The translations under genes and the position numbers were made by a program. A DNA stretch of 34,229 nucleotides from Saprospiraceae bacterium (GTDB lineage Bacteria > Bacteroidota > Bacteroidia > Chitinophagales > Saprospiraceae). The stretch covers positions 47,180 through 81,408 of the forward strand of contig JABSSL010000040.1 of the NCBI GenBank assembly GCA_013214355.1, read 5' to 3'. The notes beneath the pieces were generated by a model. It did not search any database. It had not been told where the DNA came from and saw nothing but the letters and a program-made list of their open reading frames with translations. Of this stretch, positions 24,630 to 34,165 are shown in pieces (position 1 is the first letter of the stretch; each line of letters opens with the position of its first letter).

Positions 24630-26651
24630 CTAGAGTACCGATTGTACCGGTAAAAAGGAAAGTGAAAAAGAAAATGTGGTACCTTTTCCAGCCTGTGATG
24701 CTACGGAAATGGATCCGCCATGACGTTCAACCACCTTTTTGCAGATGGCTAATCCTATACCTGCACCTTGGTAATTTCGTCCGTCATGGGCTCGCTTGAA
24801 GACCTCAAAAATCTCTTCCTGTTGCGATTCTGGAATGCCTATCCCATTATCCTGAACGGAAAAGTTCCAACGATCTTCTCCTTCCTGACATCTTATCGTT
24901 ATTGCTGGGGTAGTACCTGGGGCTACAAATTTTATTCCATTGGAAATCAAGTTTTGAAAGAGTTGAACCAATTGAATCTTGTTCCCTATGATCTGCTTTG
25001 GAATGCCTTCCAGCTGGATGCTAGCACCTGTAACTCGGAGTTTTTCCTGCAGGTTATAGCGCACCAAGGTCATAATGTCATCAAAATCAACGTCTACCAT
25101 CCGCGAAGCTCCCCGGCCAATCCGAGAATATTCCAGTAGACCTTGAATGAGTTGTTCCATCCTCAGTACCCCTAGGTCGGCATATGAAAGATATTCTTTA
25201 ACGTTTTCCGCCACTTCGGGGCCAATCCGCTCCTTGATGAGATTCAGATATCCTTTGACCGTACGTAGGGGCTCTTGCAAATCATGAGAAGCCACATAAG
25301 CAAAGCGTTCTAGGTCATGATTGGAACTCTTGAGTTCTTCGATGGTAATCTTCAGTTGCCCTTGAGCTTGTTCCAGGTCGAGCGTACGCTGCTCTAGCAG
25401 AGCCTTGGAGGCCTTCAGTTCATTTTCCGCTTTGATCCGGGCGCTGATATCTCTGACCGCAGCGGTGAACAGATGTCGCCCTTGAAACTCGAGATCTGAT
25501 ATATTTATCTCTAGGGGGAATACCTGGCCATCCTTTCTTAGGCCTTCCATAATGACATTGGTATTCAACACTTTTGATTTTCGGGTCCCTAAATACCTGT
25601 TCATGCCACTGCTATGTCTAGATCGATAGTGCTCTGGCATGAGAACGGTGAGATCCTTGCCGATGAGTTCGGCTGAAGTATATCCCCAAATTTCCTCCAC
25701 CTCTTTGTTGATCATTATGATCTCACTCTTGTCATTTGCAGTGACAATGCCGTCCTTTACTGCGTTCATTACTTCTCTTAGCTGTAGATAAGCTTCTTCA
25801 CTAGCCTTCTGGGCTTTTCGAACCTCCGCTTGTGCTTGCTGTAAGGCGATATTCCGTTCGCCCAACTGTTGGTTTAGATCCTCTAGAAAACTCACTTTCT
25901 CCAACAGGGTGGCAGAAAGCTGGTGTTTAGTCAGAAGTCCAATTTTATCAGTATCTAGAAATTGCTGGGGGATAATGGAGATGATGATGGGAAAAGTATT
26001 CAGTAATTTGTAGCGATTGGCAATATCTTGATAGGCATTATCATAGACTCTTTGGGTAAAGCGAGCACCCATTTTTTGTTCTAGGCTACTAGCAATCTGC
26101 TGACTCACATCTGATAAATACTGCGGTGTCATTGGGAGTGGTGGGATCTCCTCCAAGAGATAAGGAAAAGCCCTTTCCACGTCTGGAAGGTCATCTACCC
26201 ATTGTAGAGAGTGCTCGAAGAAGTGATCTTCCGCTTTCCCCAGAATATTTATAGCACCGCGAAGAATAGCGCTTAAGAAGGTTTTACCCAGAAGAACATT
26301 CTGCTCTTTTTCTGGAAGGAAGATCAGGTTGAAATGTGGAAGTTCTACCAGTTTGGGAAACCTAGACCGAACGGCATCACGGAGATCTGCTTTTGTTTTT
26401 CGATTGGGTTTATACTCAGAGATGCGTTGCTCGTGATTCAAATATAGGGCCGACACCTGCTCGATCATCTGTTCTGCAGGTAGCTTAAAATATTCTCTAT
26501 CAAACTGTTGAATAGGACTTGATAGTAGCGGTTGCGCCGACTGTGATAGCAAGAACTCATGTAAAAGTTCGATCTCCCAGAATACAGGTGCCTTTGCCTT
26601 CGGAGTACCAAGGACCAGGCGTTTAATCCAACTTAGCGCTTTTGATAACAT
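24630..26651 (-). CDS. Soluble PAS-domain sensor histidine kinase with unrecognised N-terminal domain
   Basis: 673-residue signalling kinase with no membrane helix, so cytoplasmic. Residues 1-245 form a mostly helical domain I do not recognise. A coiled coil (about 250-290) leads to a PAS domain (about 292-405) of FixL-like type with LMPEHYRSRHSSGMNRYLG; His346 and Arg352 line up with FixL His200 and Arg206. A second coiled coil (405-445) precedes the dimerisation helix with phosphoacceptor His456 in VASHDLQEPLRTVKGYL. The ATPase domain has N567/N571 in QNLISNGIKF, DNGIGIP (601-607), GAGIGLAICKKV (629-640) and GKGTTFSF. All kinase motifs are intact. No response regulator is adjacent, so it is an orphan. 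It has a good promoter at 26676-26710. Confidence 0.92.
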   Translation of the reverse strand: MLSKALSWIKRLVLGTPKAKAPVFWEIELLHEFLLSQSAQPLLSSPIQQFDREYFKLPAEQMIEQVSALYLNHEQRISEYKPNRKTKADLRDAVRSRFPKLVELPHFNLIFLPEKEQNVLLGKTFLSAILRGAINILGKAEDHFFEHSLQWVDDLPDVERAFPYLLEEIPPLPMTPQYLSDVSQQIASSLEQKMGARFTQRVYDNAYQDIANRYKLLNTFPIIISIIPQQFLDTDKIGLLTKHQLSATLLEKVSFLEDLNQQLGERNIALQQAQAEVRKAQKASEEAYLQLREVMNAVKDGIVTANDKSEIIMINKEVEEIWGYTSAELIGKDLTVLMPEHYRSRHSSGMNRYLGTRKSKVLNTNVIMEGLRKDGQVFPLEINISDLEFQGRHLFTAAVRDISARIKAENELKASKALLEQRTLDLEQAQGQLKITIEELKSSNHDLERFAYVASHDLQEPLRTVKGYLNLIKERIGPEVAENVKEYLSYADLGVLRMEQLIQGLLEYSRIGRGASRMVDVDFDDIMTLVRYNLQEKLRVTGASIQLEGIPKQIIGNKIQLVQLFQNLISNGIKFVAPGTTPAITIRCQEGEDRWNFSVQDNGIGIPESQQEEIFEVFKRAHDGRNYQGAGIGLAICKKVVERHGGSISVASQAGKGTTFSFSLSFLPVQSVL

Positions 26652-26675
26652 CTAAGAGCTTGCTTGAAATTTGTC

Positions 26676-26710
26676 CAAACTTAAAGTAAACACCTCAGTA
26701 ATTTGGCAAA
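26676..26710 (-). promoter_or_regulatory. Promoter of the histidine kinase gene (TTTG-N23-TAAGTTTG)
   Basis: On the minus strand: TTTG (26710-26707), 23-base spacer, then the exact TAnnTTTG box TAAGTTTG (26683-26676). It lies 24 bases before the ATG at 26651, giving a leader of about 18 bases. This is the best full match to the Bacteroidota promoter in the window. Confidence 0.55.
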
Positions 26711-26813
26711 CGATGTACCATGAAGTTAAGAGAGCTATAGGATAGCACTAGTTGACCACCATTTGCGAAAGTGTGGGGTGTCAGATAGCTGAAATTTGAA
26801 CTTACGCTAGTAT

Positions 26814-27242
26814 CTACCCACTCTTGCTTACTTTATAGATTCGGTAAAAACCAATGGCAGATAATCCCCAGGTGATGATCAGTGCAATGAACCAGGCAGT
26901 ATTACCTAAGAAGTGGCCTAAGGTATCTCGAAAAACGTCATAATGGAAGATGTGCTGAATCTGCATAGCGATATGTCCAACTGCCATGACCAGAAATCCC
27001 CAAGCCAAATAGTTCATTCCTTGTCCGAAAATTCCACCCTTTAAGGCTCCCGCCGTTCGGAAACTGTAATATACACATAAAAAGAGAAAGGGGAGTTCTA
27101 AAACGCCGAACCAAAATACACTGTCAAGTCCTTCTGATGTGCCACCGTGATCGTGAATTTCATTCCCCTGTGCAGCTAGTAAGAATGGTAAACATAGGCA
27201 CACTAATAGTAGGAACGAACAAAGCTTGTTTCTTTGTGTCAT
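26814..27242 (-). CDS. Small four-helix membrane protein with conserved-looking histidines, unknown function
   Basis: 142 residues. A cleavable signal peptide or first helix at 1-24 (ends LLAAQG) is followed by HDHGG, then helices at about 42-62, 76-98 and 112-135. Histidines cluster at HDHGG (about 31-33), in and after the third segment (GHIAMQIQHIFHYD) and in LGHFLG. Membrane His in this arrangement could bind haem or metal, but I do not recognise the family. It reads toward the histidine kinase on the same strand with a 162-base gap that contains the kinase promoter, so co-transcription is possible but not required. An inverted repeat (27281-27298) lies upstream. Confidence 0.65.
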   Translation of the reverse strand: MTQRNKLCSFLLLVCLCLPFLLAAQGNEIHDHGGTSEGLDSVFWFGVLELPFLFLCVYYSFRTAGALKGGIFGQGMNYLAWGFLVMAVGHIAMQIQHIFHYDVFRDTLGHFLGNTAWFIALIITWGLSAIGFYRIYKVSKSG

Positions 27243-27280
27243 TATACATTGAATTTGAAATATGAACGATACATGTGCTT

Positions 27281-27298
27281 ATCTGACAAGGGTCAGAT
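27281..27298. promoter_or_regulatory. Inverted repeat upstream of the small membrane protein
   Basis: ATCTGAC (27281-27287) and GTCAGAT (27292-27298) form a perfect 7-bp inverted repeat with spacer AAGG, 39-56 bases before the ATG at 27242. It could be an operator or a short hairpin; no TAnnTTTG box was found nearby. Confidence 0.4.
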
Positions 27299-27506
27299 GA
27301 TAATACGATTGCGGGTGCACATGGTTTCATATCCAAAAAATTAGATATGAGTGGCGTGCAGGTATCTTAGAAGGGACTTTTTACTAAGATAGGCCAAAAA
27401 GCCTAAATAGCAAAGAATTGTGATATACTATCGCCTGAAACACAAGTGATAAGTAGACCTAGGCTAGATTTGCTTAGTTCAACAATAACAGCACATTTTC
27501 GTAAGA

Positions 27507-29555
27507 TTAATAAATGGGTGTATGATTAGTGTTATAAAACAGAAACGCCCACTTATCAGCCTGCTCATCAATTATTTTTGAAATTGGCTTGCCCGCTCCA
27601 TGTCCTGCATTTGTATCTATCCTAATCAAAACAGGGGCATTACCGCCATGAACATGTTGTAATTGAGCCGCAAACTTAAAGGAATGAGCTGGTACTACTC
27701 GATCATCGTGATCCCCTGTGGTAATCATTGTTGCGGGATAACTCACCCCTTCTTTAAGTTGATGCAAAGGGGAGTAGGCTAAGAGCGTTTTGAACTGTTC
27801 AGGATCAGCACTGCTACCATACTCGGGAATCCAAGCTCTTCCTATCGTAAAGAGATGAAATCTCAGCATATCGAGTACTCCGACGGCAGGGAAAGCCAAA
27901 CCAAATAGATCAGGGCGTTGCGTCATACATGCACCCACTAATAAACCGCCATTTGAGCCGCCACCGATGGCTAGCTTTTCAGTTTTGGTGTAACCGCCAT
28001 CAATCAGAAACTCCGCTGCTGCAATGAAATCATCAAATACATTTTGTTTCTTCTCCAGCATACCTGCTTGATGCCAAGCTTCGCCATATTCTCCCCCTCC
28101 TCTTAAGTTGGGCATCGCAAACACACCATCATTTTCCAGAAGAATAAGGCGGGTGGAACTAAAACTAGGGGTAAGGCTAATGTTAAATCCTCCGTAGGCA
28201 TACAGGTAGGTAGGGTGACTACTATCCAGACTAAGTCCTCTTTTATGCACCAAAAACATAGGTACCTGGGTGCCATCTTTACTGGTGTAGAAAACTTGCT
28301 TTTCCTCGTAATCTTCAGGATTAAACTGTAAGTCCGCTACAAAAAAAGGGGTGGAGGTACCTGATTCAATATCGTATTTGAAAATAGCATTCGGATATAA
28401 AAAAGAGGTAAACGTATAGAAGAGCTGTTTATCCTCTTTCTTTCCGCGGAATCCTCCCGCCGACCCTAGGCCTGGCAGTTGGATTTCCTGTCGGCCGCTG
28501 CCATCGTAATTGAGTTGGATGAAACGATCCGTGGCATCTTGTAGATAATTGGCAAAGAGTTTATTACCGCCAATATTCACCGTTTGCAGGAGATGCTCAG
28601 ATTCGGGCAAGATCTCCTCCCAATGGGCTGGTTCGGGGGCTGATAGCTGAATTTTGACCAGTCGATATTTTGGGGCATCTATATCGGTTAGTACCCAGAA
28701 ACTTCCCGCTCGGTGATCGATAATATAGTTCTTATTGCTAAACCCATCAAAGAGCTTTATGAAAGGTTCATCTGTGCCCAATGCCTTGTAATAGGTGGTA
28801 AACCCATCGGTTCCTGGAGAAGCATTCACGATAAGATAGGCCTTATCCTCCGTGATATAAATATAGTGATTTAAATCAGGCTTCGCCGCGTCTTCGTAGA
28901 TTAGTTGGTCTTCCGATTGGTCCGTGCCTAAAGCATGGTAATAAACTTGGTGGTTTTTATTTTTCCCACTCTTTTTGGAAACATTGGTTGGGGCTGGATA
29001 GCGGCTATAAAAGATGCCATCTTTGTACCATGAAGCACCTGAAAATTTGATCCAATGTAAGACATCAGGCAGCTTGCGTTTGGTGGCGATCTCCATGATG
29101 TGTATTTCCTGCCAGTCTAAACCGGCTTCAGCTTTGGAGTACGCTACGTACTTGTTGTCTGCCGAAAAGCTTAGCAGCGTAATGGCCACCGTTCCTTGCT
29201 CCGAAACCTCATTAGGATCAAGGAATACCTCAGCCTCACCATCGAGACCTTTCTGAAAATATATGACGGGCTGGTTCTGCAAACCTTCATTCTTATAAAA
29301 GAAATAATAGTCGCCCGCTCGAAAAGGGGAGGAGTAGCGAGCATAATTCATCAACTCGCTTAGACGTGAACCTATTTTTTGACGGTATGGGATTCCCGAT
29401 AGGTATTGATTAGTCACTTGGTTTTGAGCCTTTACCCAGTCTTCCACTTCGGGGGCCATATCATCTTCTAACCATCTGTAGGGGTCAGGCACGCTAGTAC
29501 CATGGTAGTCATCTGACTGAGTTACCCTTCTGGTAGGGGGGTAGGTAATTTGCAT
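27507..29555 (-). CDS. Prolyl oligopeptidase (S9A family)
   Basis: 682-residue serine peptidase that cuts peptides after proline. The N-terminal helix-propeller part starts YPPTRRVTQSDDYHGTSVPDPYRWLEDD, the standard opening of the family. A seven-bladed propeller occupies about 60-410, and the alpha/beta-hydrolase domain the last 260 residues. The triad is intact: Ser534 in GGGSNGG, Asp618 in GDHDDRVVP, His652 in NAGHGAGKP. The NLRGGGEYGEAWH motif is also typical. No signal peptide, so probably cytoplasmic, unlike many Bacteroidota relatives that are lipoproteins. The frame extends to a TTG at 29600; the ATG at 29555 is preferred because it matches family starts and follows an AT-rich leader. 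Confidence 0.93.
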   Translation of the reverse strand: MQITYPPTRRVTQSDDYHGTSVPDPYRWLEDDMAPEVEDWVKAQNQVTNQYLSGIPYRQKIGSRLSELMNYARYSSPFRAGDYYFFYKNEGLQNQPVIYFQKGLDGEAEVFLDPNEVSEQGTVAITLLSFSADNKYVAYSKAEAGLDWQEIHIMEIATKRKLPDVLHWIKFSGASWYKDGIFYSRYPAPTNVSKKSGKNKNHQVYYHALGTDQSEDQLIYEDAAKPDLNHYIYITEDKAYLIVNASPGTDGFTTYYKALGTDEPFIKLFDGFSNKNYIIDHRAGSFWVLTDIDAPKYRLVKIQLSAPEPAHWEEILPESEHLLQTVNIGGNKLFANYLQDATDRFIQLNYDGSGRQEIQLPGLGSAGGFRGKKEDKQLFYTFTSFLYPNAIFKYDIESGTSTPFFVADLQFNPEDYEEKQVFYTSKDGTQVPMFLVHKRGLSLDSSHPTYLYAYGGFNISLTPSFSSTRLILLENDGVFAMPNLRGGGEYGEAWHQAGMLEKKQNVFDDFIAAAEFLIDGGYTKTEKLAIGGGSNGGLLVGACMTQRPDLFGLAFPAVGVLDMLRFHLFTIGRAWIPEYGSSADPEQFKTLLAYSPLHQLKEGVSYPATMITTGDHDDRVVPAHSFKFAAQLQHVHGGNAPVLIRIDTNAGHGAGKPISKIIDEQADKWAFLFYNTNHTPIY

Positions 29556-29841
29556 TGGAATATTTATTTGTTCAAGCTTTTGGTTGCTGTAGATGGGCAA
29601 AATCAGCTACCATAGCTCATCCTGCCTTTCAGCTTACGCAAAATGCTAAACTATTTTGGACTTAGAACCACATTCGCGCACAAAATCTACAATCTTCTTG
29701 CGCATTTACCGAAAGCATCTAAAACTCTGCTTACAAAGCCTTGAGCATCTGGAATATCCATGGAGTTTTGCTACTTTGGTAAGTAGAAGCCTGACTAGCA
29801 GAGATCTCATCTTGCGAAAATAACAACCAACCAGATACAAC

Positions 29842-32800
29842 ATGATTCGACAGTACTTCTTTTCAACGATTCTATTCCTACTAATGTTCCAACTTGCGTG
29901 GACCCAATCTGGCAAGAAAAATGAAAAATGGAATGTTAATGATCCTCCAGGAGATCATAAGGAGGTAAGCTTTAAGGTAGATGAAGGCACCTGGATGAGT
30001 TTGGATGTCAGTCCAGACGGGAAAACCATTGTTTTTGATATTCTTGGAGACATTTATAGCATGCCCATTACAGGGGGAACGGCTACTGCCTTAAGAAGTG
30101 GTTTAGCTTGGGAGGTGCAGCCGCGCTTCAGTCCTGATGGGCAAAGTATCTTATTTACTAGTGACGCAGGCGGGGGAGACAACATTTGGTGGATGAAGAC
30201 AGACGGCTCGGGGGCTAAGCAGATCACCAAAGAAAGCTTCCGACTCCTCAACAATCCAACTTGGATGCCTGACGGCCAGTATTTTGTAGCTAGAAAGCAC
30301 TTTACTAGCGGCCGTTCTCTAGGAGCGGGGGAAATGTGGATGTACCATATCAGCGGCGGACAAGGGATTCAGCTGACTAAGCGTAAGAATGATCAGCAAG
30401 ATGTAAATGAACCTGCTGTCTCACCTGATGGTAGGTACCTGTATTTTAGTGAAGACATGTATCCAGGTGGATTCTTTCAGTATAATAAGGATCCCAACAG
30501 CCAGATATACGTCATTAAGCGATATGATCGTGAAAAGGGTGCATTAGAGACCTTAATCGGCGGGCCAGGTGGTGCCATCCGTCCACAGGTTTCTAATGAT
30601 GGGAAGAAGCTGGCTTACATCCGGCGAGTGAGAACAAAAAGTGTCTTATTTATTCATGATTTGGAAACAGGGGAGGAGCGGGCCATTTTTGATCAACTCA
30701 GCAAGGATCAGCAAGAAGCCTGGGCCATATTTGGAGCCTACACCGGCTATGATTGGATGCCCGATGATCAATCCATCGTAATTTGGGGACAGGGTAAAAT
30801 ATGGAAAGTTGACGTGGCCACTGGCAAAGGAGAAATCATCCCGTTCTCAGCTGAGCTTACCCACCAACTAGCGCCAACAGTACGTTTCAAAAATGCTGCC
30901 TTTGAGGAAAAGGTAGATGTAAAGGTAATTCGTCAAGCTATCCATTCGCCCGACGAAAAGATGTTGGTATTTAATGCAATCGGTTATCTATGGAAAATGG
31001 ACCTTCCAGATGGAAAAGCAGAACGATTAACCAGCGATCAACATTTCGAATTTGAACCCGCCTTCTCCCCAGACGGCCAATCTCTAGTCTATACCAGTTG
31101 GGATGATGAAGCGATGGGCGCCATCTGGAAAATGAATCTAACTTCCGGGGCAAAACAGAAATTAACGAGCGAAAAGGGAATCTACCGAACGCCCACTTTC
31201 TCCCCGGATGGGCAGCAAATTGTTTATCGAAGGGATGGTGGAAATAACCATCAGGGCTTTATTCACACGAAGAATCCTGGCCTTTATCTGATGTCCGCAC
31301 AGGGTGGGGAAAGTACCCTCGTGACCCCAAAAGGAGAATATCCGATCTTTAGCCAAAACGGAGAAGAGATTTTCTTCCAAACAGGAGGATATCTATTTGG
31401 CAGCCTAACAAAATCTTATCAAAGCATCAAGCTTAATGGAAAGGATGAAAAGACGCTTTTTACCGCAAAATATGGCCAGCGTTTTGTGCCAAGCCCAGAT
31501 AACAAATGGGTAGCTTGGTCAGAGTTGTACAAAGTGTATGTAGCACCCTTACCTCGTGCCGGCAAGACGGTAGGCCTCTCAGCCTCTACCAAGGCGGTTC
31601 CAGTGGCGCAAATTGCAAAAGATGCGGGGATTAACTTGCATTGGTCAACGGATAGTAAACGCTTGTACTGGATGCTTGGGAATGAGCTTTTCAGCGATGA
31701 GTTGACAGAACGTTTCAAGTTCTTAGAAGGAGCAGTAGATAGTTTGCCTCCTCTGGATACCGTAGGGCAGAAGATTGAAGTTCCAGTCATGGCGGATCGA
31801 CCTAGTGGCATTATTGCCTTTAAGAATGCTCGGATCATCACCATGGAGGGAGATGAGGTGATCGAACGGGGTACACTGGTAGTGGAAGACAATGTAATTA
31901 AAGGAGTAGGTACGGCCAGACAAGTCAAAATCCCAATCGGCGCCCAAGTGATTGACTGTCGAGGTAAAACTATCATGCCAGGAATTATAGATGTACACGC
32001 CCACGTTGGGAATTTCCGGTTTGGACAAAGTCCCAAAAAACAATGGGAATACTATGCCAATTTAGCTTACGGAGTTACAACCTCCCACGATCCTTCGGCT
32101 AACTCGGAGATGATTTTTACACAATCTGAGATGATCAAAGCGGGACATATGGTTGGACCGCGTCTTTTCTCAACTGGAACAATTCTGTATGGTGCTGATG
32201 GAGATTTCAAGGCTGTGATTAATAGCCTGGAAGATGCTAAGTCAGCCATTCGCAGGACTAAGGCTTATGGCGCTTTTTCTGTAAAGAGCTACAACCAGCC
32301 CAGAAGGGAGCAGCGACAACAAGTGATTCAGGCTGCACGGGAATTAGATATTCTCGTTATGCCGGAAGGTGGATCTACCTTTTTTCACAACCTTAGTATG
32401 GTAGCAGATGGGCATACCGGCATTGAACACAATATTCCAGTGGCTCCGATATACGCTGATGTGATTCAGTTTTGGTCAAATACGGATACCTATAACACGC
32501 CCACCTTAGTCGTCAACTATGGCAGTGTCAGCGGAGAATACTATTGGTATCAGCACACAAATGTTTGGGAGAAAGATCGTTTACTAAGCTTCACACCCCG
32601 GGCAGTCGTGGATGCTCGGGCCCGCCACCGAACGATGATTCCAGAAGAAGAATACATTAATGGGCACATTCTTACTTCCAAGTCGCTAAATAAGCTACAA
32701 TCCGCCGGTGTAAATGTTAACCTGGGCGCACATGGACAGCTGCAGGGATTAGGAGCACATTGGGAATTGTGGATGCTGCAACAGGGAGGAATGAGTAATC

Positions 32801-33120
32801 ATCAGGCGCTAAAATGTGCCACTATAAATGGTGCGAAATATCTGGGTATGGCCCATCAGATTGGATCCCTAAAGGCTGGCAAGCTAGCGGATCTTATCAT
32901 CCTAGATGCCAATCCATTAGACAATATTCAAAATACGGAGCAGGTAAAATACACCATGGTAAATGGTCGCTTATACGATGCAGCTAGTATGAATGAAGTT
33001 GGTAATTATGACAAGAAGCGAGATCGCTTCTTCTTTGAAATGCCAGGGAGCAAAAATGCTTATCCCATCTTCAGCGAAAGCAACACTTTTATGCCTACTC
33101 AATGTAGTTGTCGACGATAG
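29842..33120 (+). CDS. Exported TolB-like propeller / amidohydrolase fusion protein
   Basis: 1092 residues. Signal peptide at 1-21 (ends AWTQ). Residues about 35-620 contain many PD40/TolB-type blades with the signature FSPDGQ (for example RFSPDGQSI, AFSPDGQSL, TFSPDGQQI). Residues about 660-1060 are a metal-dependent amidohydrolase: HxH at H719/H721 (IDVHAH), Lys815 in SVKSYNQP, His858 and H863 in DGHTGIEHNIP, and His964 in LGAHGQLQGLGAHWE, then KAGKLADLIILDANPL. Such fusions are common in Bacteroidota and are presumed periplasmic hydrolases of cyclic amides or dipeptides; the substrate is unknown. The C-terminus has CSCRR, which is short and odd. The next amidohydrolase begins 40 bases downstream, so they are likely one operon. 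Confidence 0.9.
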   Translation: MIRQYFFSTILFLLMFQLAWTQSGKKNEKWNVNDPPGDHKEVSFKVDEGTWMSLDVSPDGKTIVFDILGDIYSMPITGGTATALRSGLAWEVQPRFSPDGQSILFTSDAGGGDNIWWMKTDGSGAKQITKESFRLLNNPTWMPDGQYFVARKHFTSGRSLGAGEMWMYHISGGQGIQLTKRKNDQQDVNEPAVSPDGRYLYFSEDMYPGGFFQYNKDPNSQIYVIKRYDREKGALETLIGGPGGAIRPQVSNDGKKLAYIRRVRTKSVLFIHDLETGEERAIFDQLSKDQQEAWAIFGAYTGYDWMPDDQSIVIWGQGKIWKVDVATGKGEIIPFSAELTHQLAPTVRFKNAAFEEKVDVKVIRQAIHSPDEKMLVFNAIGYLWKMDLPDGKAERLTSDQHFEFEPAFSPDGQSLVYTSWDDEAMGAIWKMNLTSGAKQKLTSEKGIYRTPTFSPDGQQIVYRRDGGNNHQGFIHTKNPGLYLMSAQGGESTLVTPKGEYPIFSQNGEEIFFQTGGYLFGSLTKSYQSIKLNGKDEKTLFTAKYGQRFVPSPDNKWVAWSELYKVYVAPLPRAGKTVGLSASTKAVPVAQIAKDAGINLHWSTDSKRLYWMLGNELFSDELTERFKFLEGAVDSLPPLDTVGQKIEVPVMADRPSGIIAFKNARIITMEGDEVIERGTLVVEDNVIKGVGTARQVKIPIGAQVIDCRGKTIMPGIIDVHAHVGNFRFGQSPKKQWEYYANLAYGVTTSHDPSANSEMIFTQSEMIKAGHMVGPRLFSTGTILYGADGDFKAVINSLEDAKSAIRRTKAYGAFSVKSYNQPRREQRQQVIQAARELDILVMPEGGSTFFHNLSMVADGHTGIEHNIPVAPIYADVIQFWSNTDTYNTPTLVVNYGSVSGEYYWYQHTNVWEKDRLLSFTPRAVVDARARHRTMIPEEEYINGHILTSKSLNKLQSAGVNVNLGAHGQLQGLGAHWELWMLQQGGMSNHQALKCATINGAKYLGMAHQIGSLKAGKLADLIILDANPLDNIQNTEQVKYTMVNGRLYDAASMNEVGNYDKKRDRFFFEMPGSKNAYPIFSESNTFMPTQCSCRR

Positions 33121-33160
33121 TCAGTTTACCTAAATACACTTAAAACTTATACCAACCTTT

Positions 33161-34120
33161 ATGAAAAAATGGACCCTAGCTTTAAGCTTGATGCTTGGCA
33201 TGATTTGTCTCCAAGCTCAAGTGCTGAAATCTCCTAATCGAGGAGATGGGGAGGGAGAAGGCCCCTTCCCGCAGCTGATTGTCAGAGGAGCGACCCTGAT
33301 TAATGGAAATGGTGCACCTCCAATTGGACCAGTCGATATCGTGATCGAAAACAATAAAATTAAGGCCATCAAGAATGTAGGTTATCCGGGAGTGGAAATA
33401 GATCCCAAGAATCGACCTGCACTAGCTCCCGGTGGCAAAGAAATTGAAGCAGAAGGTATGTACGTGCTGCCCGGGTTTATAGATATGCACGGGCACATAG
33501 GCGGTAAAGCCCAAAGGGCAGACGCTGAATACGTATTCAAACTTTGGATGGGACATGGGATTACCACGATTAGAGAACCTGCCTGTGGTAATGGCTTGGA
33601 TTGGGTATTGGAACATAAAACAAGGAGTGAGGCTAATGAAATAGTAGCACCCCGGATTGTGGCTTACACGGTTTTCGGACAGGGTTGGGAAGAATCACCG
33701 AGTACCCCGGAAGAAGCAAAACGATGGGTAAGAGAAAACAAAAGCAAAGGAGCAGATGGGATTAAATTCTTCGGCGCACCACCTGAAATCATGAAGGCCG
33801 CTTTGGAAGAGAACAAGCGATTAGGGCTAGGTTCTGCCTGCCATCATGCGCAAATGGATGTGGCGAGGTGGAATGTGCTAAATTCTGCTCGAGCAGGCCT
33901 AACTTCTATGGAACACTGGTATGGGCTCCCGGAAGCCTTGTTCGCCGATCGTACGGTCCAACATTACCCATTGGATTACAACTACCTGAATGAGCAACAT
34001 CGCTTTGGCGAAGCTGGTCGTTTGTGGAAACAAGCTGCACCCCCATATTCTGAACATTGGAATAAGGTAATGAACGAGTTGTTGGAACTAGATTTTACTT
34101 TGGATCCAACACTTAAGTAG
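33161..34120 (+). pseudogene. Amidohydrolase truncated at its 3' end, apparently by an insertion sequence
   Basis: 319 codons of an exported amidohydrolase. Signal peptide 1-20 (ends CLQAQ). Residues 38-100 are the amidohydrolase composite N-terminal strand region (LIVRGATLINGNG). The metal site HGH is in PGFIDMHGHIGG (about 108-119); further ligands are in SACHHAQMD and SMEHWYG. Homologues run to about 500 residues and continue after LDFTLDPT with a helix bundle, the metal-binding Asp and the KAGKLADL end. Here the frame reads LDFTLDPT-LK-stop. The sequence then turns AT-rich and a transposase-like start appears at 34166. The active site is therefore incomplete and the product is probably non-functional. 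The cut is direct observation; the insertion as its cause is inference. Confidence 0.75.
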
Positions 34121-34146
34121 TTCGACAAAAGAAAAGTTGTATATTC

Positions 34147-34164
34147 AGTATCAAAAGAGATACT
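34147..34164 (+). promoter_or_regulatory. Hairpin directly before the transposase start codon
   Basis: AGTATC (34147-34152) and GATACT (34159-34164) form a perfect 6-bp stem with loop AAAAGA, ending one base before the ATG at 34166. It could limit transposase translation, as in other insertion sequences. Confidence 0.4.
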
Positions 34165-34165
34165 A

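Noticed and set aside
31419-32036. Antisense frame of about 205 codons on the minus strand
   Set aside because: It lies fully inside the clear amidohydrolase gene and its translation has no recognisable features; it is a shadow frame.
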